The notes beneath the pieces are model-generated. The model was not told the DNA's origin, ran no database searches, and saw only the letters and a list, made by a program, of their open reading frames with translations. Position numbers and translations under genes: made by a program. From the NCBI RefSeq assembly GCF_011758565.1, contig NZ_JAAMOX010000003.1, positions 124,001 through 188,000 of the forward strand: a DNA stretch of 64,000 bases, given 5' to 3'. Below are positions 53,618 to 62,725 of the stretch, one piece after another (the first letter of the stretch is position 1; each line of letters starts with the position of its first letter). The DNA comes from Lysinibacter cavernae (lineage in GTDB: Bacteria; Actinomycetota; Actinomycetes; Actinomycetales; Microbacteriaceae).

Positions 53618-54484
53618 CTACCCTGCGCTCAAAAGAGATTTCAGGTATCGGCCATAGCCACTCTTTTCAAGAGGCTGTGCAAGAGCTGCAAGTTTTTGGT
53701 CGTCGATCCAGCCGGCACGCCAAGCGATCTCCTCGATACATCCCACTTTGAATCCCTGACGGTCTTCAATCACTCGCACGTACTCTGAGGCCTGCATCAT
53801 CGATTCGAAGGTCCCGGTATCGAGCCATGCCGTGCCACGGTCAAGCACATGTACCTGCAACTTTTTGTCGTTGAGATAACGCTCATTCACCGTCGAAATC
53901 TCGAGTTCACCGCGCGCGCTCGGGGTTATTGTTTTGGCTATTTCGACGACGGAATTGTCGTAAAAATAGAGTCCTGGAACCGCATAGTTACTCTTTGGCG
54001 CCGTTGGCTTTTCTTCAATTGACAGTGCCTTGAAATCATCATCAAATTCGACGACACCATACGATGTGGGATTACTTACGTGGTAAGCAAAAATGAGCGC
54101 GCCCTCAACTTCGCCATGATTTCGAAGGTTAGAGCCAAGGCCCGTTCCGTGGAAGATGTTGTCTCCAAGGACGAGGGCAACGCTGTCGTCGCCGATAAAC
54201 TCTTCTCCGATAATAAACGCCTGCGCAAGCCCATCCGGTGACGGTTGGACAGCATATTCGAGACGGATACCAAGGGATGATCCGTCGCCAAGCAGAGCAC
54301 GAAACTGGTCATTATATTCCGGCGTCGTAATGATGAGGATCTCTTTGATCCCAGCCATCATGAGCGTGGAAAGGGGGTAATAAATCATCGGCTTGTCGTA
54401 GATAGGCATGAGCTGCTTTGAGATGCCCTTAGTAATAGGCCACAACCGTGTACCGGATCCCCCGGCCAGAATAATACCCTTCAT
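53618..54484 (-). CDS. rmlA: Glucose-1-phosphate thymidylyltransferase
   Basis: RmlA makes dTDP-glucose from dTTP and glucose-1-phosphate, the first step of dTDP-L-rhamnose synthesis. The 288-residue protein has [18 protein letters not shown], the sugar-binding [16 protein letters not shown] and [19 protein letters not shown]. The ATG at 54484 shares one base with the rmlC stop (TAATG), so the two are coupled. The earlier in-frame start at 54538 lies inside rmlC and is not used. Full length and all known motifs are present. Confidence 0.96.
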   Translation of the reverse strand: MKGIILAGGSGTRLWPITKGISKQLMPIYDKPMIYYPLSTLMMAGIKEILIITTPEYNDQFRALLGDGSSLGIRLEYAVQPSPDGLAQAFIIGEEFIGDDSVALVLGDNIFHGTGLGSNLRNHGEVEGALIFAYHVSNPTSYGVVEFDDDFKALSIEEKPTAPKSNYAVPGLYFYDNSVVEIAKTITPSARGELEISTVNERYLNDKKLQVHVLDRGTAWLDTGTFESMMQASEYVRVIEDRQGFKVGCIEEIAWRAGWIDDQKLAALAQPLEKSGYGRYLKSLLSAG

Positions 54485-55098
54485 TAGTTGCCACCTCCGT
54501 TGTTCAACTCTGCATAGAACGCTAAGGCCTCTTCCCATGTTGGAAGCAGGCCTGAGGCGGCTGCTTCGCTGAGCCCAGGGGCATCGGTATCTTTCGGCGA
54601 AAGAAGCAACTCACCGGCCGCCGCCGGATAGTCAAGAGCTATTTCATTGTCAAGCGGATTAATGCCGTGCTCACGCGGTGCGTTAAACGGTGCGGACACA
54701 AGATAGCTCACAGTTGCGTTCTCCGTTAGCGCCACAAAGGCGTGGCCAAGTCCCTCGGCAATGTATATAGCTTTACGCTCTTTGTCGTCGAGCAGTACAG
54801 AATCCCACTGCCCAAAGGTGGGCGACCCAACACGTATATCAATGACAAAATCAAGTACTGCACCATACGTAGCTGTGACGTATTTCGCCTGACTTGGCGC
54901 AATGTCAGCAAAATGAATGCCGCGAACGGTTCCCTTCTTTGACACCGACGTATTGGCTTGGGCGAGGTTGAGCGGATGCCCCACAACTTCGGCAAGTTTG
55001 TCGAATCGGTACCACTCAAGGAATACGCCGCGATCGTCTGGAAACTGTTTAGGGGTTACCTCATACGAGTGAGGAACACTGAGCTCTCGAATATCCAC
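54484..55098 (-). CDS. rmlC: dTDP-4-dehydrorhamnose 3,5-epimerase
   Basis: RmlC epimerises C3 and C5 of dTDP-4-keto-6-deoxyglucose. The 204-residue cupin has the order [19 protein letters not shown], the catalytic-His motif [18 protein letters not shown], and [19 protein letters not shown]. The product is dTDP-4-keto-L-rhamnose, used by rmlD. It begins at GTG 55098, divergent from a glycosyltransferase gene at 55144, and overlaps rmlA by one base. The first 20 residues are a little longer than usual. Confidence 0.95.
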   Translation of the reverse strand: MDIRELSVPHSYEVTPKQFPDDRGVFLEWYRFDKLAEVVGHPLNLAQANTSVSKKGTVRGIHFADIAPSQAKYVTATYGAVLDFVIDIRVGSPTFGQWDSVLLDDKERKAIYIAEGLGHAFVALTENATVSYLVSAPFNAPREHGINPLDNEIALDYPAAAGELLLSPKDTDAPGLSEAAASGLLPTWEEALAFYAELNNGGGN

Positions 55099-55143
55099 GG
55101 TTCAATCCTAGGCCACCCTTCTCCATCTAAGATGGTTCACGAC

Positions 55144-56016
55144 ATGTCAACTTCCCATATTCAGCTGATTCCCGATTCTGTCGTGGTCATCACGGTCAGT
55201 TACGGCTCTGCAGATGCTCTTGTAGGGCTCTATCGATCCCTTCGTGATGCGTACGGATCGGAACTTCGCGTGGTAACAGCAGACAATAAGCCAGGCGATA
55301 CCGCTACTGAGAAAGTAGCCGCTGAATTCTCCTCTGAGTATCTCCCGATGCCTTCAAATCTTGGATACGGAACAGCAGTCAACCGCGCTGTCGAAGCCTC
55401 CGCTGCAGATGCTGAGTGGATCTTTGTCTGCAATCCCGATCTTGTTATTACCCCTGGGACTCTGGAATCTTTACTTAACGTTGCGACCGCAGACCCCAAA
55501 ATAGCTGTCGTTGGCCCAAAAATTCTCCAACCCGACGGGACGACTTACCCTTCGGCAAGAATGGTGCCCTCATTGAGAACGGGCATTGGACACGCTCTCT
55601 TTGCCAACATCTGGAAATCAAATCCTTGGAGCGCCAAGTATCACCAAGACGCTTCTCCAGAGGAAACGCGTGAGACTGGTTGGCTTTCAGGTGCGTGTCT
55701 GCTCATCAGGAGGACAGCTTTTTCGGATCTCAACGGATTCGATGAACAGTATTTTATGTATTTTGAAGATGTCGACCTCGGCTACCGTTTTTCGCAGGCC
55801 GGTTATCGCAACGTATATGTTCCGGAAGCAGTAGTTACCCACACCGGCGGACACTCTACGCAGTCAAACAGTTCAAGCATGCTCAACACTCACCACGAAA
55901 GCGCTATCCGTTTTCTGAATACGCGATACTCGCGTCCGTTATTCTTTCCGCTCCGATGGGCACTCACAATCGGACTCAAGGTCAGAGCTTGGTTCGGTAG
56001 AAAGGTTGGACAGTAG
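55144..56016 (+). CDS. Glycosyltransferase family 2 (probable rhamnosyltransferase)
   Basis: The 290-residue enzyme has VVVITVSYGSADALVGLY, LRVVTADNKPGDTA, FVCNPDLVITPGTL, TGWLSGACLLIRRTAF and FDEQYFMYFEDVDLGYRF, the WbbL-type pattern of rhamnosyl transfer. The ATG at 55144 is used; an ATG at 55132 and an open frame back to 54958 overlap rmlC on the other strand. TAAGAT at 55128-55133 could be a -10, making the mRNA nearly leaderless. GC is lower here (29 of 60 bases in 55321-55380). The next gene starts within its last codons. Confidence 0.87.
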   Translation: MSTSHIQLIPDSVVVITVSYGSADALVGLYRSLRDAYGSELRVVTADNKPGDTATEKVAAEFSSEYLPMPSNLGYGTAVNRAVEASAADAEWIFVCNPDLVITPGTLESLLNVATADPKIAVVGPKILQPDGTTYPSARMVPSLRTGIGHALFANIWKSNPWSAKYHQDASPEETRETGWLSGACLLIRRTAFSDLNGFDEQYFMYFEDVDLGYRFSQAGYRNVYVPEAVVTHTGGHSTQSNSSSMLNTHHESAIRFLNTRYSRPLFFPLRWALTIGLKVRAWFGRKVGQ

Positions 56017-57319
56017 GTTGGTTCGTCGGATTTTACGTCACCCGGGGCAGTCTGGCCCGATTTCCGCGGCACGACTAACCGTCCTGACTACGTCAACGAC
56101 GTTGATCACTGCGATAGTATTCATCGTTCAAACACGACCAACTGCTCTTGACACGCCCGGCTCACAGTTCATTCTCATGCTGCTGAGTGCACTGCTCTGT
56201 ACGATACCCTTTGTCTTTCAAGGCCCGCTGCTCAGGGCCGCGGTACCGCTCATTCCTGTCCTTCTCATAGGACTCATGGGCTTTTCGACGTTGTGGAGCC
56301 CCGCCAAAACAACGACTATATTAAACGTTCTCACCTATGTTTTGATTTTCTATTGTGGCTTTATGCTTGTGCAATCGGGCGGAGCGCTTCCCGTACTTCG
56401 AGGCCTTGCCGTTGCCGGGACGGTAATAGCAATTTCCTCCATAGCACTCGGACTGATCACTCCAACAGCTATGCACCATTCGTCTCTCACCGGTATCTAC
56501 TCGAATCGAAATAGCCTTGGTGCGGTGATGCTGTACGTTTATCCAGCAGCATTGGCGTTGTGTGTTCCTCGCCGTCGCACGCGGTGGCTCTGGGCATGCG
56601 TATCAGTTTTGCTTGCGGCCACACTCCTTCTCTCTAGAAGCGTTACGTCAATTCTTGTTCTTGCGGTTATTACGCTTGTCTTTGTTCTCCTCGTACTCAT
56701 CGTTACCCGCAAATACCGATCCATCGTTTTACTGGTCATGGTTTCTGCCATAGTTACGTTCGTTGCTTGGCTGAACCTCCCAAGAGTCTTGGCTATCGTC
56801 GGAAAAGGTGAAACGTTCAGCGGCCGTGAACCGGTATGGACTCTCGTATGGCGTAAATCAATCGAATCAAACCAATTTTTCGGGCACGGTTGGCTAACGG
56901 GCTGGCCCGCCGATACGCAGATTTATCAGGATATTGCTTCTGTTAATCAAGGGTACGGACTCTTCCACGCCCACAACGATTTTCTCCAAATGACATACGG
57001 TCTCGGTATTCTCGGCGCGATACTCTTCGTTTCGCTTTTTGTCATTCCATTGCTTTGGGCTGCGGTCTCGCTCTGGCGAAATCCGTCATCCCAGGCCTTC
57101 TGGGTTGCACTCATGTCGGTAGGACTCATCGTGCATGGTTTGGCCGAACTCAGTGTTTTCCGCCCCGACGGCTGGTTCATCATGGCAATTATTTCGACGT
57201 TTGCAACGTCGGCAATATTCACGGAACCCAAGTTGCGTCCAAAGTGGGCATTTGGAATTCAGCTTCCGCTGAGATCGAATATCACTCAGCCGACGGGATA
57301 CACAGGTGAACCTGGCTAG
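56006..57319 (+). CDS. O-antigen polymerase/ligase-family membrane protein (copy 3)
   Basis: The 437-residue protein has about 11 membrane segments and the outer-loop motif FHAHNDFLQMTYGLGILG near 320, with HN present. GWLTGWPADTQIYQDIASVN precedes it, as in the other family members. The start is TTG at 56006 inside the end of the previous gene (overlap 11 bases); a TTG at 56018 is also possible. It would polymerise or ligate lipid-linked glycans outside the cell. The gene follows a rhamnosyltransferase and precedes rmlB with a 39-base gap. Confidence 0.84.
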   Translation: MDSRLVRRILRHPGQSGPISAARLTVLTTSTTLITAIVFIVQTRPTALDTPGSQFILMLLSALLCTIPFVFQGPLLRAAVPLIPVLLIGLMGFSTLWSPAKTTTILNVLTYVLIFYCGFMLVQSGGALPVLRGLAVAGTVIAISSIALGLITPTAMHHSSLTGIYSNRNSLGAVMLYVYPAALALCVPRRRTRWLWACVSVLLAATLLLSRSVTSILVLAVITLVFVLLVLIVTRKYRSIVLLVMVSAIVTFVAWLNLPRVLAIVGKGETFSGREPVWTLVWRKSIESNQFFGHGWLTGWPADTQIYQDIASVNQGYGLFHAHNDFLQMTYGLGILGAILFVSLFVIPLLWAAVSLWRNPSSQAFWVALMSVGLIVHGLAELSVFRPDGWFIMAIISTFATSAIFTEPKLRPKWAFGIQLPLRSNITQPTGYTGEPG

Positions 57320-57358
57320 AATAGCCATTGGTATTGCCGTTTTAGCGAGAAGGACCTC

Positions 57359-58345
57359 ATGAAAATACTTGTCACCGGCGGAGCGGGCTTCATCGGCTCC
57401 AATTTTGTTCGCCGTACCCTCGAAGACGCCTATCCTGGCCTCGAAGGTGCCGACGTTGTTGTGCTTGATGCCCTCACGTACTCTGGCAACCTCGCGAACC
57501 TCACGTCGGTGTCCGATTCACCTCGCTACACCTTCGTGAAGGGTGATATCCGCGACGGCGCATTGCTCGACCAACTCTTGCCGGAAATTGACACGGTCGT
57601 TCACTTCGCAGCTGAAAGCCATGTAGACCGTTCCGTGCGAGACAGCACCATCTTCGTCGAGACCAACGTGCTCGGCACCCAGCAGCTGCTCGACGCGGCG
57701 CTGCGGAACAAGGTTGCGCGCTTCGTTCATGTCTCCACCGATGAGGTATACGGCTCGATCGCAGAAGGTTCATGGGATGAAGAACGCCCGCTTGAGCCTA
57801 ACTCGCCGTACTCAGCGTCCAAGGCAGGGAGTGACCTGCTCGCGCGCAGCTATCACCGAACCCACGGCATGAACGTGTCAATCACGCGATGCTCCAACAA
57901 CTACGGCCCGTTCCACTTCCCTGAGAAGGTCATCCCGCTCTTCGTCACGAACCTCATCGATGACAAGCACGTTCCGCTATACGGCGAGGGCAACAACATC
58001 CGTGACTGGCTCCACGTCGACGACCACACACGCGGTATCGCAATGGTTGTCACTCGCGGCCGCGCTGGCGAGATCTACAACATTGGCGGCGGAACCGAGC
58101 TCACCAATAAGGAGCTGACCCAGCTCCTCCTCGACGCGACGGGCAAAGACTGGAGCTACGTTGACCGCGTGGCAGATCGTCTTGGTCATGACCTTCGCTA
58201 CTCGGTAGACATCAGCAAGATCCAGGCAGAACTCGGCTATGAACCACAGGTTCCGTTCGAACAGGGTCTGGCAGACGTTGTGCAGTGGTACCGCGATAAC
58301 CGCGAATGGTGGGAGCCCCTCAAGGCTCGCGCCGCATTGGACTGA
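57359..58345 (+). CDS. rmlB: dTDP-glucose 4,6-dehydratase
   Basis: RmlB removes water from dTDP-glucose to give dTDP-4-keto-6-deoxyglucose, using bound NAD. The 328-residue SDR has VTGGAGFIGSNFVR, VVHFAAESHVDRSV, VSTDEVYGSIAEG, the catalytic YSASKAGSDLL and TRCSNNYGPFHFPEK. ATG at 57359 follows GAGAAGGACC. Its GC (35 of 60 in 57961-58020) is back to core-like levels after the lower-GC glycosyltransferase region. rmlD follows five bases later. Confidence 0.97.
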   Translation: MKILVTGGAGFIGSNFVRRTLEDAYPGLEGADVVVLDALTYSGNLANLTSVSDSPRYTFVKGDIRDGALLDQLLPEIDTVVHFAAESHVDRSVRDSTIFVETNVLGTQQLLDAALRNKVARFVHVSTDEVYGSIAEGSWDEERPLEPNSPYSASKAGSDLLARSYHRTHGMNVSITRCSNNYGPFHFPEKVIPLFVTNLIDDKHVPLYGEGNNIRDWLHVDDHTRGIAMVVTRGRAGEIYNIGGGTELTNKELTQLLLDATGKDWSYVDRVADRLGHDLRYSVDISKIQAELGYEPQVPFEQGLADVVQWYRDNREWWEPLKARAALD

Positions 58346-58350
58346 AGCGC

Positions 58351-59226
58351 ATGACACGTATTCTCATTACGGGAGCCGCTGGAATGCTCGGCAACGACCT
58401 CCAGCGGATCTTCATTGATCACGACGTCACTGCGCTCGGCCGCAGCGGACTCGACATCACCGACGCAGACGCCGTTCAAACGGCTGTCGCTGGGCACGAT
58501 GTAGTCATCAATGCAGCGGCCTACACTGCGGTTGACCAGGCCGAAACCGATGAAGAGGCCGCGTTTGCAATCAACGCGACGGGGCCTCTCTACCTGGCAA
58601 TCGCAGCCCGTGAGACGGGCGCAAAGCTCATCCAAGTTTCAACAGATTATGTCTTTGATGGATCAGCAACCTCACCATATCCTGAGTCGACCCCGCACAA
58701 TCCAATCTCGGCATACGGTCGCACAAAAGCGGCAGGAGAGACCGCTGTCCTTCGTGAGCACCCAGCTGGCGCATTTATTGTGCGCACTGCTTGGCTCTAC
58801 GGCCAACACGGTCCGAATTTTGCAAAGACCATGCTGAGCCTTGCGGCCAAGCTCGATACCCTGACCGTAGTAGACGATCAACATGGCCAGCCGACGTGGA
58901 CGTTAGACCTCGCCCAACAGATTCGACTCTTGCTCGAATCTGACGCACCGGCGGGAATTTATCATGGGACGAATTCGGGCGAAACCACCTGGCGTGGCTT
59001 TGCTCGGCAGGTCTTCTCATTAGCTGGACTTGACCCTGACCGCGTCGGGCCAACTGACAGCGCGTCCTTCGTTCGTCCGGCGCCTCGTCCGAGCTACTCG
59101 GTTCTTGGCCACGACGCTTGGACTGCTGCTGGGTTGCAACCGATGCGACTTTGGACGGATGCCCTTGCCTCTGCCTTTGCCGATGGCGCTTTTTCTGATG
59201 TCACAACGGGAGCCGCTGAGAAATGA
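58351..59226 (+). CDS. rmlD: dTDP-4-dehydrorhamnose reductase
   Basis: RmlD uses NAD(P)H to give dTDP-L-rhamnose, the finished donor. The 291-residue protein has RILITGAAGMLGNDLQ, INAAAYTAVDQAETDEE, QVSTDYVFDGSA and catalytic YGRTKAAGE, with FIVRTAWLYGQHGPNFAKT and GIYHGTNSGETTWRGFA later. The ATG at 58351 is five bases after the rmlB stop. Its own stop overlaps the next gene by four bases (ATGA). Confidence 0.96.
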   Translation: MTRILITGAAGMLGNDLQRIFIDHDVTALGRSGLDITDADAVQTAVAGHDVVINAAAYTAVDQAETDEEAAFAINATGPLYLAIAARETGAKLIQVSTDYVFDGSATSPYPESTPHNPISAYGRTKAAGETAVLREHPAGAFIVRTAWLYGQHGPNFAKTMLSLAAKLDTLTVVDDQHGQPTWTLDLAQQIRLLLESDAPAGIYHGTNSGETTWRGFARQVFSLAGLDPDRVGPTDSASFVRPAPRPSYSVLGHDAWTAAGLQPMRLWTDALASAFADGAFSDVTTGAAEK

Positions 59227-60374
59227 CCACGCTCACCGTCATCGCAGAGGGTCGCGTTCCTTCAGCATCCGGGGAGCAACACGACTATATTCGCGACCTC
59301 ACTCGTAGCATCGTAGCGACGGCACCACGCAATTGTGAAGTAGAAACGTTCCTTACCTCATCGGCATCGACCGAGCGAGAGTATTTTGAACGTTCTTGTC
59401 CTGGTGCCTCGATCAATATGGTTTCGCGAGACTATCAGAATCTCATGAGGTCGTGGAGTTTGGGACTCACCGGTAGCGCTCACGAAGGCTTGGTTCATTC
59501 TCCAACGCTGTTCGCCCCGCTCCGACGTCACGACGTCGTGAACGACGGCGTGCAGACAACAGTCACCATTCACGATACGACCGCATGGACGCATCCCGAT
59601 GAGGTCGGTGCTGCGGCCGCGCTCTGGTCGAAGACGATGGCAAAACGCGCGTATAAGTATGCCGATGCAATCGTTGTTCCCTCTCATGCCGTCGCTGAGA
59701 ATCTGAGCAACTACATCGATTTTGGTGATCGAGTTCGTGTCATCACCTCCGGAACTCCGACCAGTGTCCTCAGCGCTTCTTCGTCCGATGATCGCCCAAT
59801 CTCTCCAGAGATATCTGTGCCGTACGTCATTGTCGAAGGCTCCTTATCGGTGTCCGACGACGTCGAAGCAGTCATCGCTGCCTTTAGTGCATCTGGCAAT
59901 GCTGAGCTAGATGAAACGCATTTGGTCGTTGTCAGTTCGGCTGGTATCGGAGCAGAACCGTTCTCAGCGATGCTCGCCAAGTACTCTCTCGATGCTTCAC
60001 GCGTACGTCTCTTCAGCCAACCGAGCGGAAACGAGCGCAGGAGCATCTACTCCGGTGCCGCGGCACTTGTTGTCCCCTGGCGATCTGACCGTTTTGCCTC
60101 ATCGCTCTTGACCGCCTTTAGCCTTGGCCTTCCCGTTGTTCACGCGGACACTCCCGTACTCAACGAAATCGCGGGTGACGCTGGCATCGTTGTATCGACT
60201 ACAGAAACCGATGACCATGAGGCACGCGCGGACGCATACCGCGAGAGCCTCCAGAACGTCCTGGCAGACGACCAAGCGAGGTCGCGTCTGAGCACACTTG
60301 GGCAGGACCGCTCCAAGGCCTTTAGCTGGCGCGAGACCGGCGAACGCATCTGGCAGTTGCACGCAGAACTCTAA
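59223..60374 (+). CDS. Glycosyltransferase family 4 (GT-B)
   Basis: The 383-residue protein has the GT4 layout. An N-terminal half with VTIHDTTAWTHPDEV and ADAIVVPSHAVAENL is followed by a C-terminal half with VPYVIVEGSLSVSDDVEAVI, SRVRLFSQPSGNERRSIYSG and AALVVPWRSDRFASSLLTAF, matching the usual E-x7-E area only loosely. Donor and acceptor are not visible; it is translationally coupled to rmlD and so likely uses or caps rhamnose units. It is the last gene of the rightward group and is convergent with the LCP gene. Confidence 0.85.
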   Translation: MTTLTVIAEGRVPSASGEQHDYIRDLTRSIVATAPRNCEVETFLTSSASTEREYFERSCPGASINMVSRDYQNLMRSWSLGLTGSAHEGLVHSPTLFAPLRRHDVVNDGVQTTVTIHDTTAWTHPDEVGAAAALWSKTMAKRAYKYADAIVVPSHAVAENLSNYIDFGDRVRVITSGTPTSVLSASSSDDRPISPEISVPYVIVEGSLSVSDDVEAVIAAFSASGNAELDETHLVVVSSAGIGAEPFSAMLAKYSLDASRVRLFSQPSGNERRSIYSGAAALVVPWRSDRFASSLLTAFSLGLPVVHADTPVLNEIAGDAGIVVSTTETDDHEARADAYRESLQNVLADDQARSRLSTLGQDRSKAFSWRETGERIWQLHAEL

Positions 60375-60515
60375 CGCTGCCCGCTCCGCCCCTTCGGATC
60401 ACCTCGAACATCAACACAGCTGAGCGCTGATGCCACATCCGCGACGATCACACCTTACCCAAAACGCGGTTAGAACGAGATCAGCCCGTGCCCAAGCTGA
60501 TTTGTGCGTCAGACT

Positions 60516-60547
60516 GGCGCAGGGTTGAGGAGTAAACCTCTTGCGCC
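60516..60547. terminator. Possible hairpin between convergent genes
   Basis: GGCGCA (60516-60521) pairs with TGCGCC near 60542-60547, and GAGG with CCTC, with a bulge between. No T run is seen, so a role as a terminator is only tentative. It lies in the 184-base gap between the GT4 gene and the LCP gene, in which nothing else was recognised. Confidence 0.35.
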
Positions 60548-60558
60548 CGTCACCAGAC

Positions 60559-61908
60559 CTATTGGTCGACAGGCTCAGTAGTCTCTGGAGTCGGATGCAG
60601 TACCTCGCGAAGGTGATCATGAATGAACTGGATATCGGGGTAGTCAGGATCAACCAGCGGCGGCACAAGGTCGATACGCTCGATCGGGAGATCTTTTGTC
60701 TTCATTGCGAGGTCAACGAAATACGCGAGCATTGACTCCGGAATGTCAGTTCGGAGAATCTGCGAGCTCGCCGAGGAAATGTTCTGGAACTTGCTCAGCA
60801 CGTTTGCAGGTGTGAACTGCTCGATAATGGCGACCTGCAGTTCTCGCTGGCGGACCATACGATCCCAATCCGACGTTTCATAACGAGAGCGCGCGTACCA
60901 CAGCGCCAGCTGACCGTCCATCTTCTGGACGCCTGGCTCGATCCAGTCAGGAACCTCGCCCTCAAACCCCTGAGCGACAAGGGGAATGCGGTCGGTCACG
61001 GTAATTGTGACGCCCCCGAGAGCGTCAATCATCGAAGCAAAACCGGCCATGTCAACCATGACGTAGTACTGAATGGGGATACCGGTAATACCCTCAATCG
61101 CGTCTTTGGTCGCTTCAATTCCTGGCTCGCTGCCTTTTTCCTCGGCGTCTGGATAGACATCCGCGTAATACGACTCAACAACGTTGTAGACACCGTTTGC
61201 CTTGCAATCAAAGAGACCGTCGTAATTGTTGTTATAGATGTCAGCGAGCGGCGACGACTCCGGTAATTCGAAGCCGCACAGGTCACGCGGCACGCCGATC
61301 ATTGTCGCAGCACCGGTTTCAGCGTTCACGCTGACAACCGTCATCGAGTCCGGCCGAATACCATCTCGGTCATCGCCAGCATCAGCGCCGATGAGGAGGA
61401 TGTTGTAGTAGCCATCGATCGGGTCGGCATGCTCGCCCTTTGCAAAAACGTCGCTGACAAGGTTGCGCCCTGAATTGACGATGTAGGCCGCGTACGCTGA
61501 CGTGCCAGCGGTGAGACACATGGCAAGAACGGCAACGGCTGCCACAAAACCACGGGCTTTGGAACGAACCTTGATGAACTTGACAAGGGTGAGAGTGTTG
61601 AGCGTCAGTACGACCCACAGCACGCTGTAGAAGATCAGGAAGATCTGAACAACGGTGAGCGTCCAACTCCGGGTGAAGAGCGAGAAGACGGCTTGGGCTG
61701 ATACAAGATACGTGATGCCAAGGCCAATGACCGCGATCCACAACACAAAGGTCGAGATCAGACCGAAGCGTCCGAGCTTTCGGTTGCCGGCCAATACCTG
61801 CGGCGCCCCAGGGATGAGCACGCCAAGCAGCACGAGCCACCAAGCCCGCTTGGTCATGACGGCTGTTGAGGCTACGTCTGGGTAGCGGATTGGATTATCG
61901 AGGCTCAT
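60559..61908 (-). CDS. LytR-CpsA-Psr (LCP) family glycopolymer ligase
   Basis: LCP enzymes transfer undecaprenyl-linked glycopolymers to peptidoglycan outside the membrane. The 449-residue protein has about four membrane segments in the first 155 residues, with [20 protein letters not shown] first. The LCP domain follows: [75 protein letters not shown]. The Asp and Arg of the active site are present. The first ATG (61908) overlaps purE's stop by four bases. Next to a rhamnan-type locus, it likely attaches this polymer. Confidence 0.93.
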   Translation of the reverse strand: MSLDNPIRYPDVASTAVMTKRAWWLVLLGVLIPGAPQVLAGNRKLGRFGLISTFVLWIAVIGLGITYLVSAQAVFSLFTRSWTLTVVQIFLIFYSVLWVVLTLNTLTLVKFIKVRSKARGFVAAVAVLAMCLTAGTSAYAAYIVNSGRNLVSDVFAKGEHADPIDGYYNILLIGADAGDDRDGIRPDSMTVVSVNAETGAATMIGVPRDLCGFELPESSPLADIYNNNYDGLFDCKANGVYNVVESYYADVYPDAEEKGSEPGIEATKDAIEGITGIPIQYYVMVDMAGFASMIDALGGVTITVTDRIPLVAQGFEGEVPDWIEPGVQKMDGQLALWYARSRYETSDWDRMVRQRELQVAIIEQFTPANVLSKFQNISSASSQILRTDIPESMLAYFVDLAMKTKDLPIERIDLVPPLVDPDYPDIQFIHDHLREVLHPTPETTEPVDQ

Positions 61909-62414
61909 AAGGAGTTTTTCAGGGCCTCGTTTTTGGTTTCTACGAGGGCGGCAAGCTCTTTTTGGTATCCGTCAAGTTTGCGAGCGACCACTGGATCTGT
62001 CGAGCCGAGGATGCGCGCGGCCAGCAGGCCCGCGTTCTTCGCTCCCCCGATAGACACCGTTGCGACGGGGATGCCACCAGGCATCTGCACGATGGAGAGG
62101 AGCGAGTCGAGCCCATCAAGCTTGGCAAGCGGCACAGGGACGCCGATAACGGGAAGCGTCGTCACTGACGCGAGCATACCGGGCAGGTGAGCTGCGCCAC
62201 CGGCACCGGCGATGATCGTTCGGAGGCCACGCTCAGCGGCCGCTTTGCCGTAGGCGATCATCTTCTCGGGCGTACGGTGAGCGCTGAGCACCTCGACCTC
62301 GTAGGAGATTCCAAACTCGGTGAGAATCTGAGCGGCGTCGCTCATCACGTTCCAGTCGGAGTCTGAACCCATAACGAGCCCGACAAGCGGGGCAGGCGTG
62401 GCAAAATTGGTCAT
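61905..62414 (-). CDS. purE: N5-carboxyaminoimidazole ribonucleotide mutase
   Basis: PurE converts N5-CAIR to CAIR in purine synthesis. The 169-residue protein has [13 protein letters not shown], the catalytic [11 protein letters not shown] and [21 protein letters not shown] and [11 protein letters not shown], standard for class I PurE. Its stop overlaps the LCP start. No purK is seen next to it in this window; purK is often upstream of purE in actinobacteria, so it may lie elsewhere. The 95 bases before the start contain no gene. Confidence 0.96.
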   Translation of the reverse strand: MTNFATPAPLVGLVMGSDSDWNVMSDAAQILTEFGISYEVEVLSAHRTPEKMIAYGKAAAERGLRTIIAGAGGAAHLPGMLASVTTLPVIGVPVPLAKLDGLDSLLSIVQMPGGIPVATVSIGGAKNAGLLAARILGSTDPVVARKLDGYQKELAALVETKNEALKNSL

Positions 62415-62509
62415 TGCACAATGCTAGTTCTCTAGGCTGAACGAGCCCTGTCACACGCGGCGCGTGTCACGGACTCGCATCCGGCCGGACAGGTGTGACG
62501 CAGCGGGCC

Positions 62510-62716
62510 CTAACCCAAGTATTCGGAGATACCTTCTGGTGTTCGCTGGCTGCGGCGCCACGGCTCTCGCGAACGGCTCGCCACCGAACGCACCTGCTGA
62601 GATTCTTGTACCTTGAGAAACGCGAGTACGGCCTGGACCGCAGCGCGTTCGTCGTCGGTTGCGTTCTTCGTCACAAATCGCACGTCAATATCGGGAAGTG
62701 GTTCTGTCGTTGACAT
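62510..62716 (-). CDS. accE: Acyl-CoA carboxylase epsilon subunit
   Basis: The 68-residue protein sits directly after the carboxyltransferase gene, as AccE does in actinobacteria. It has the DERAAVQAVLAFLKVQ helix and a basic, variable C-terminus. AccE helps tether the biotinylated alpha and beta subunits of acyl-CoA carboxylases that feed branched or methylmalonyl units. Nine bases separate it from the beta-subunit stop. Short size means the call rests mainly on place and pattern. Confidence 0.8.
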   Translation of the reverse strand: MSTTEPLPDIDVRFVTKNATDDERAAVQAVLAFLKVQESQQVRSVASRSREPWRRSQRTPEGISEYLG

Positions 62717-62725
62717 CGTCAGGCC

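Noticed and set aside
62434-62509. Hairpin upstream of purE
   Set aside because: TGTCACACGC and GCGTGTCACG match only in part; no clear structure or T run.
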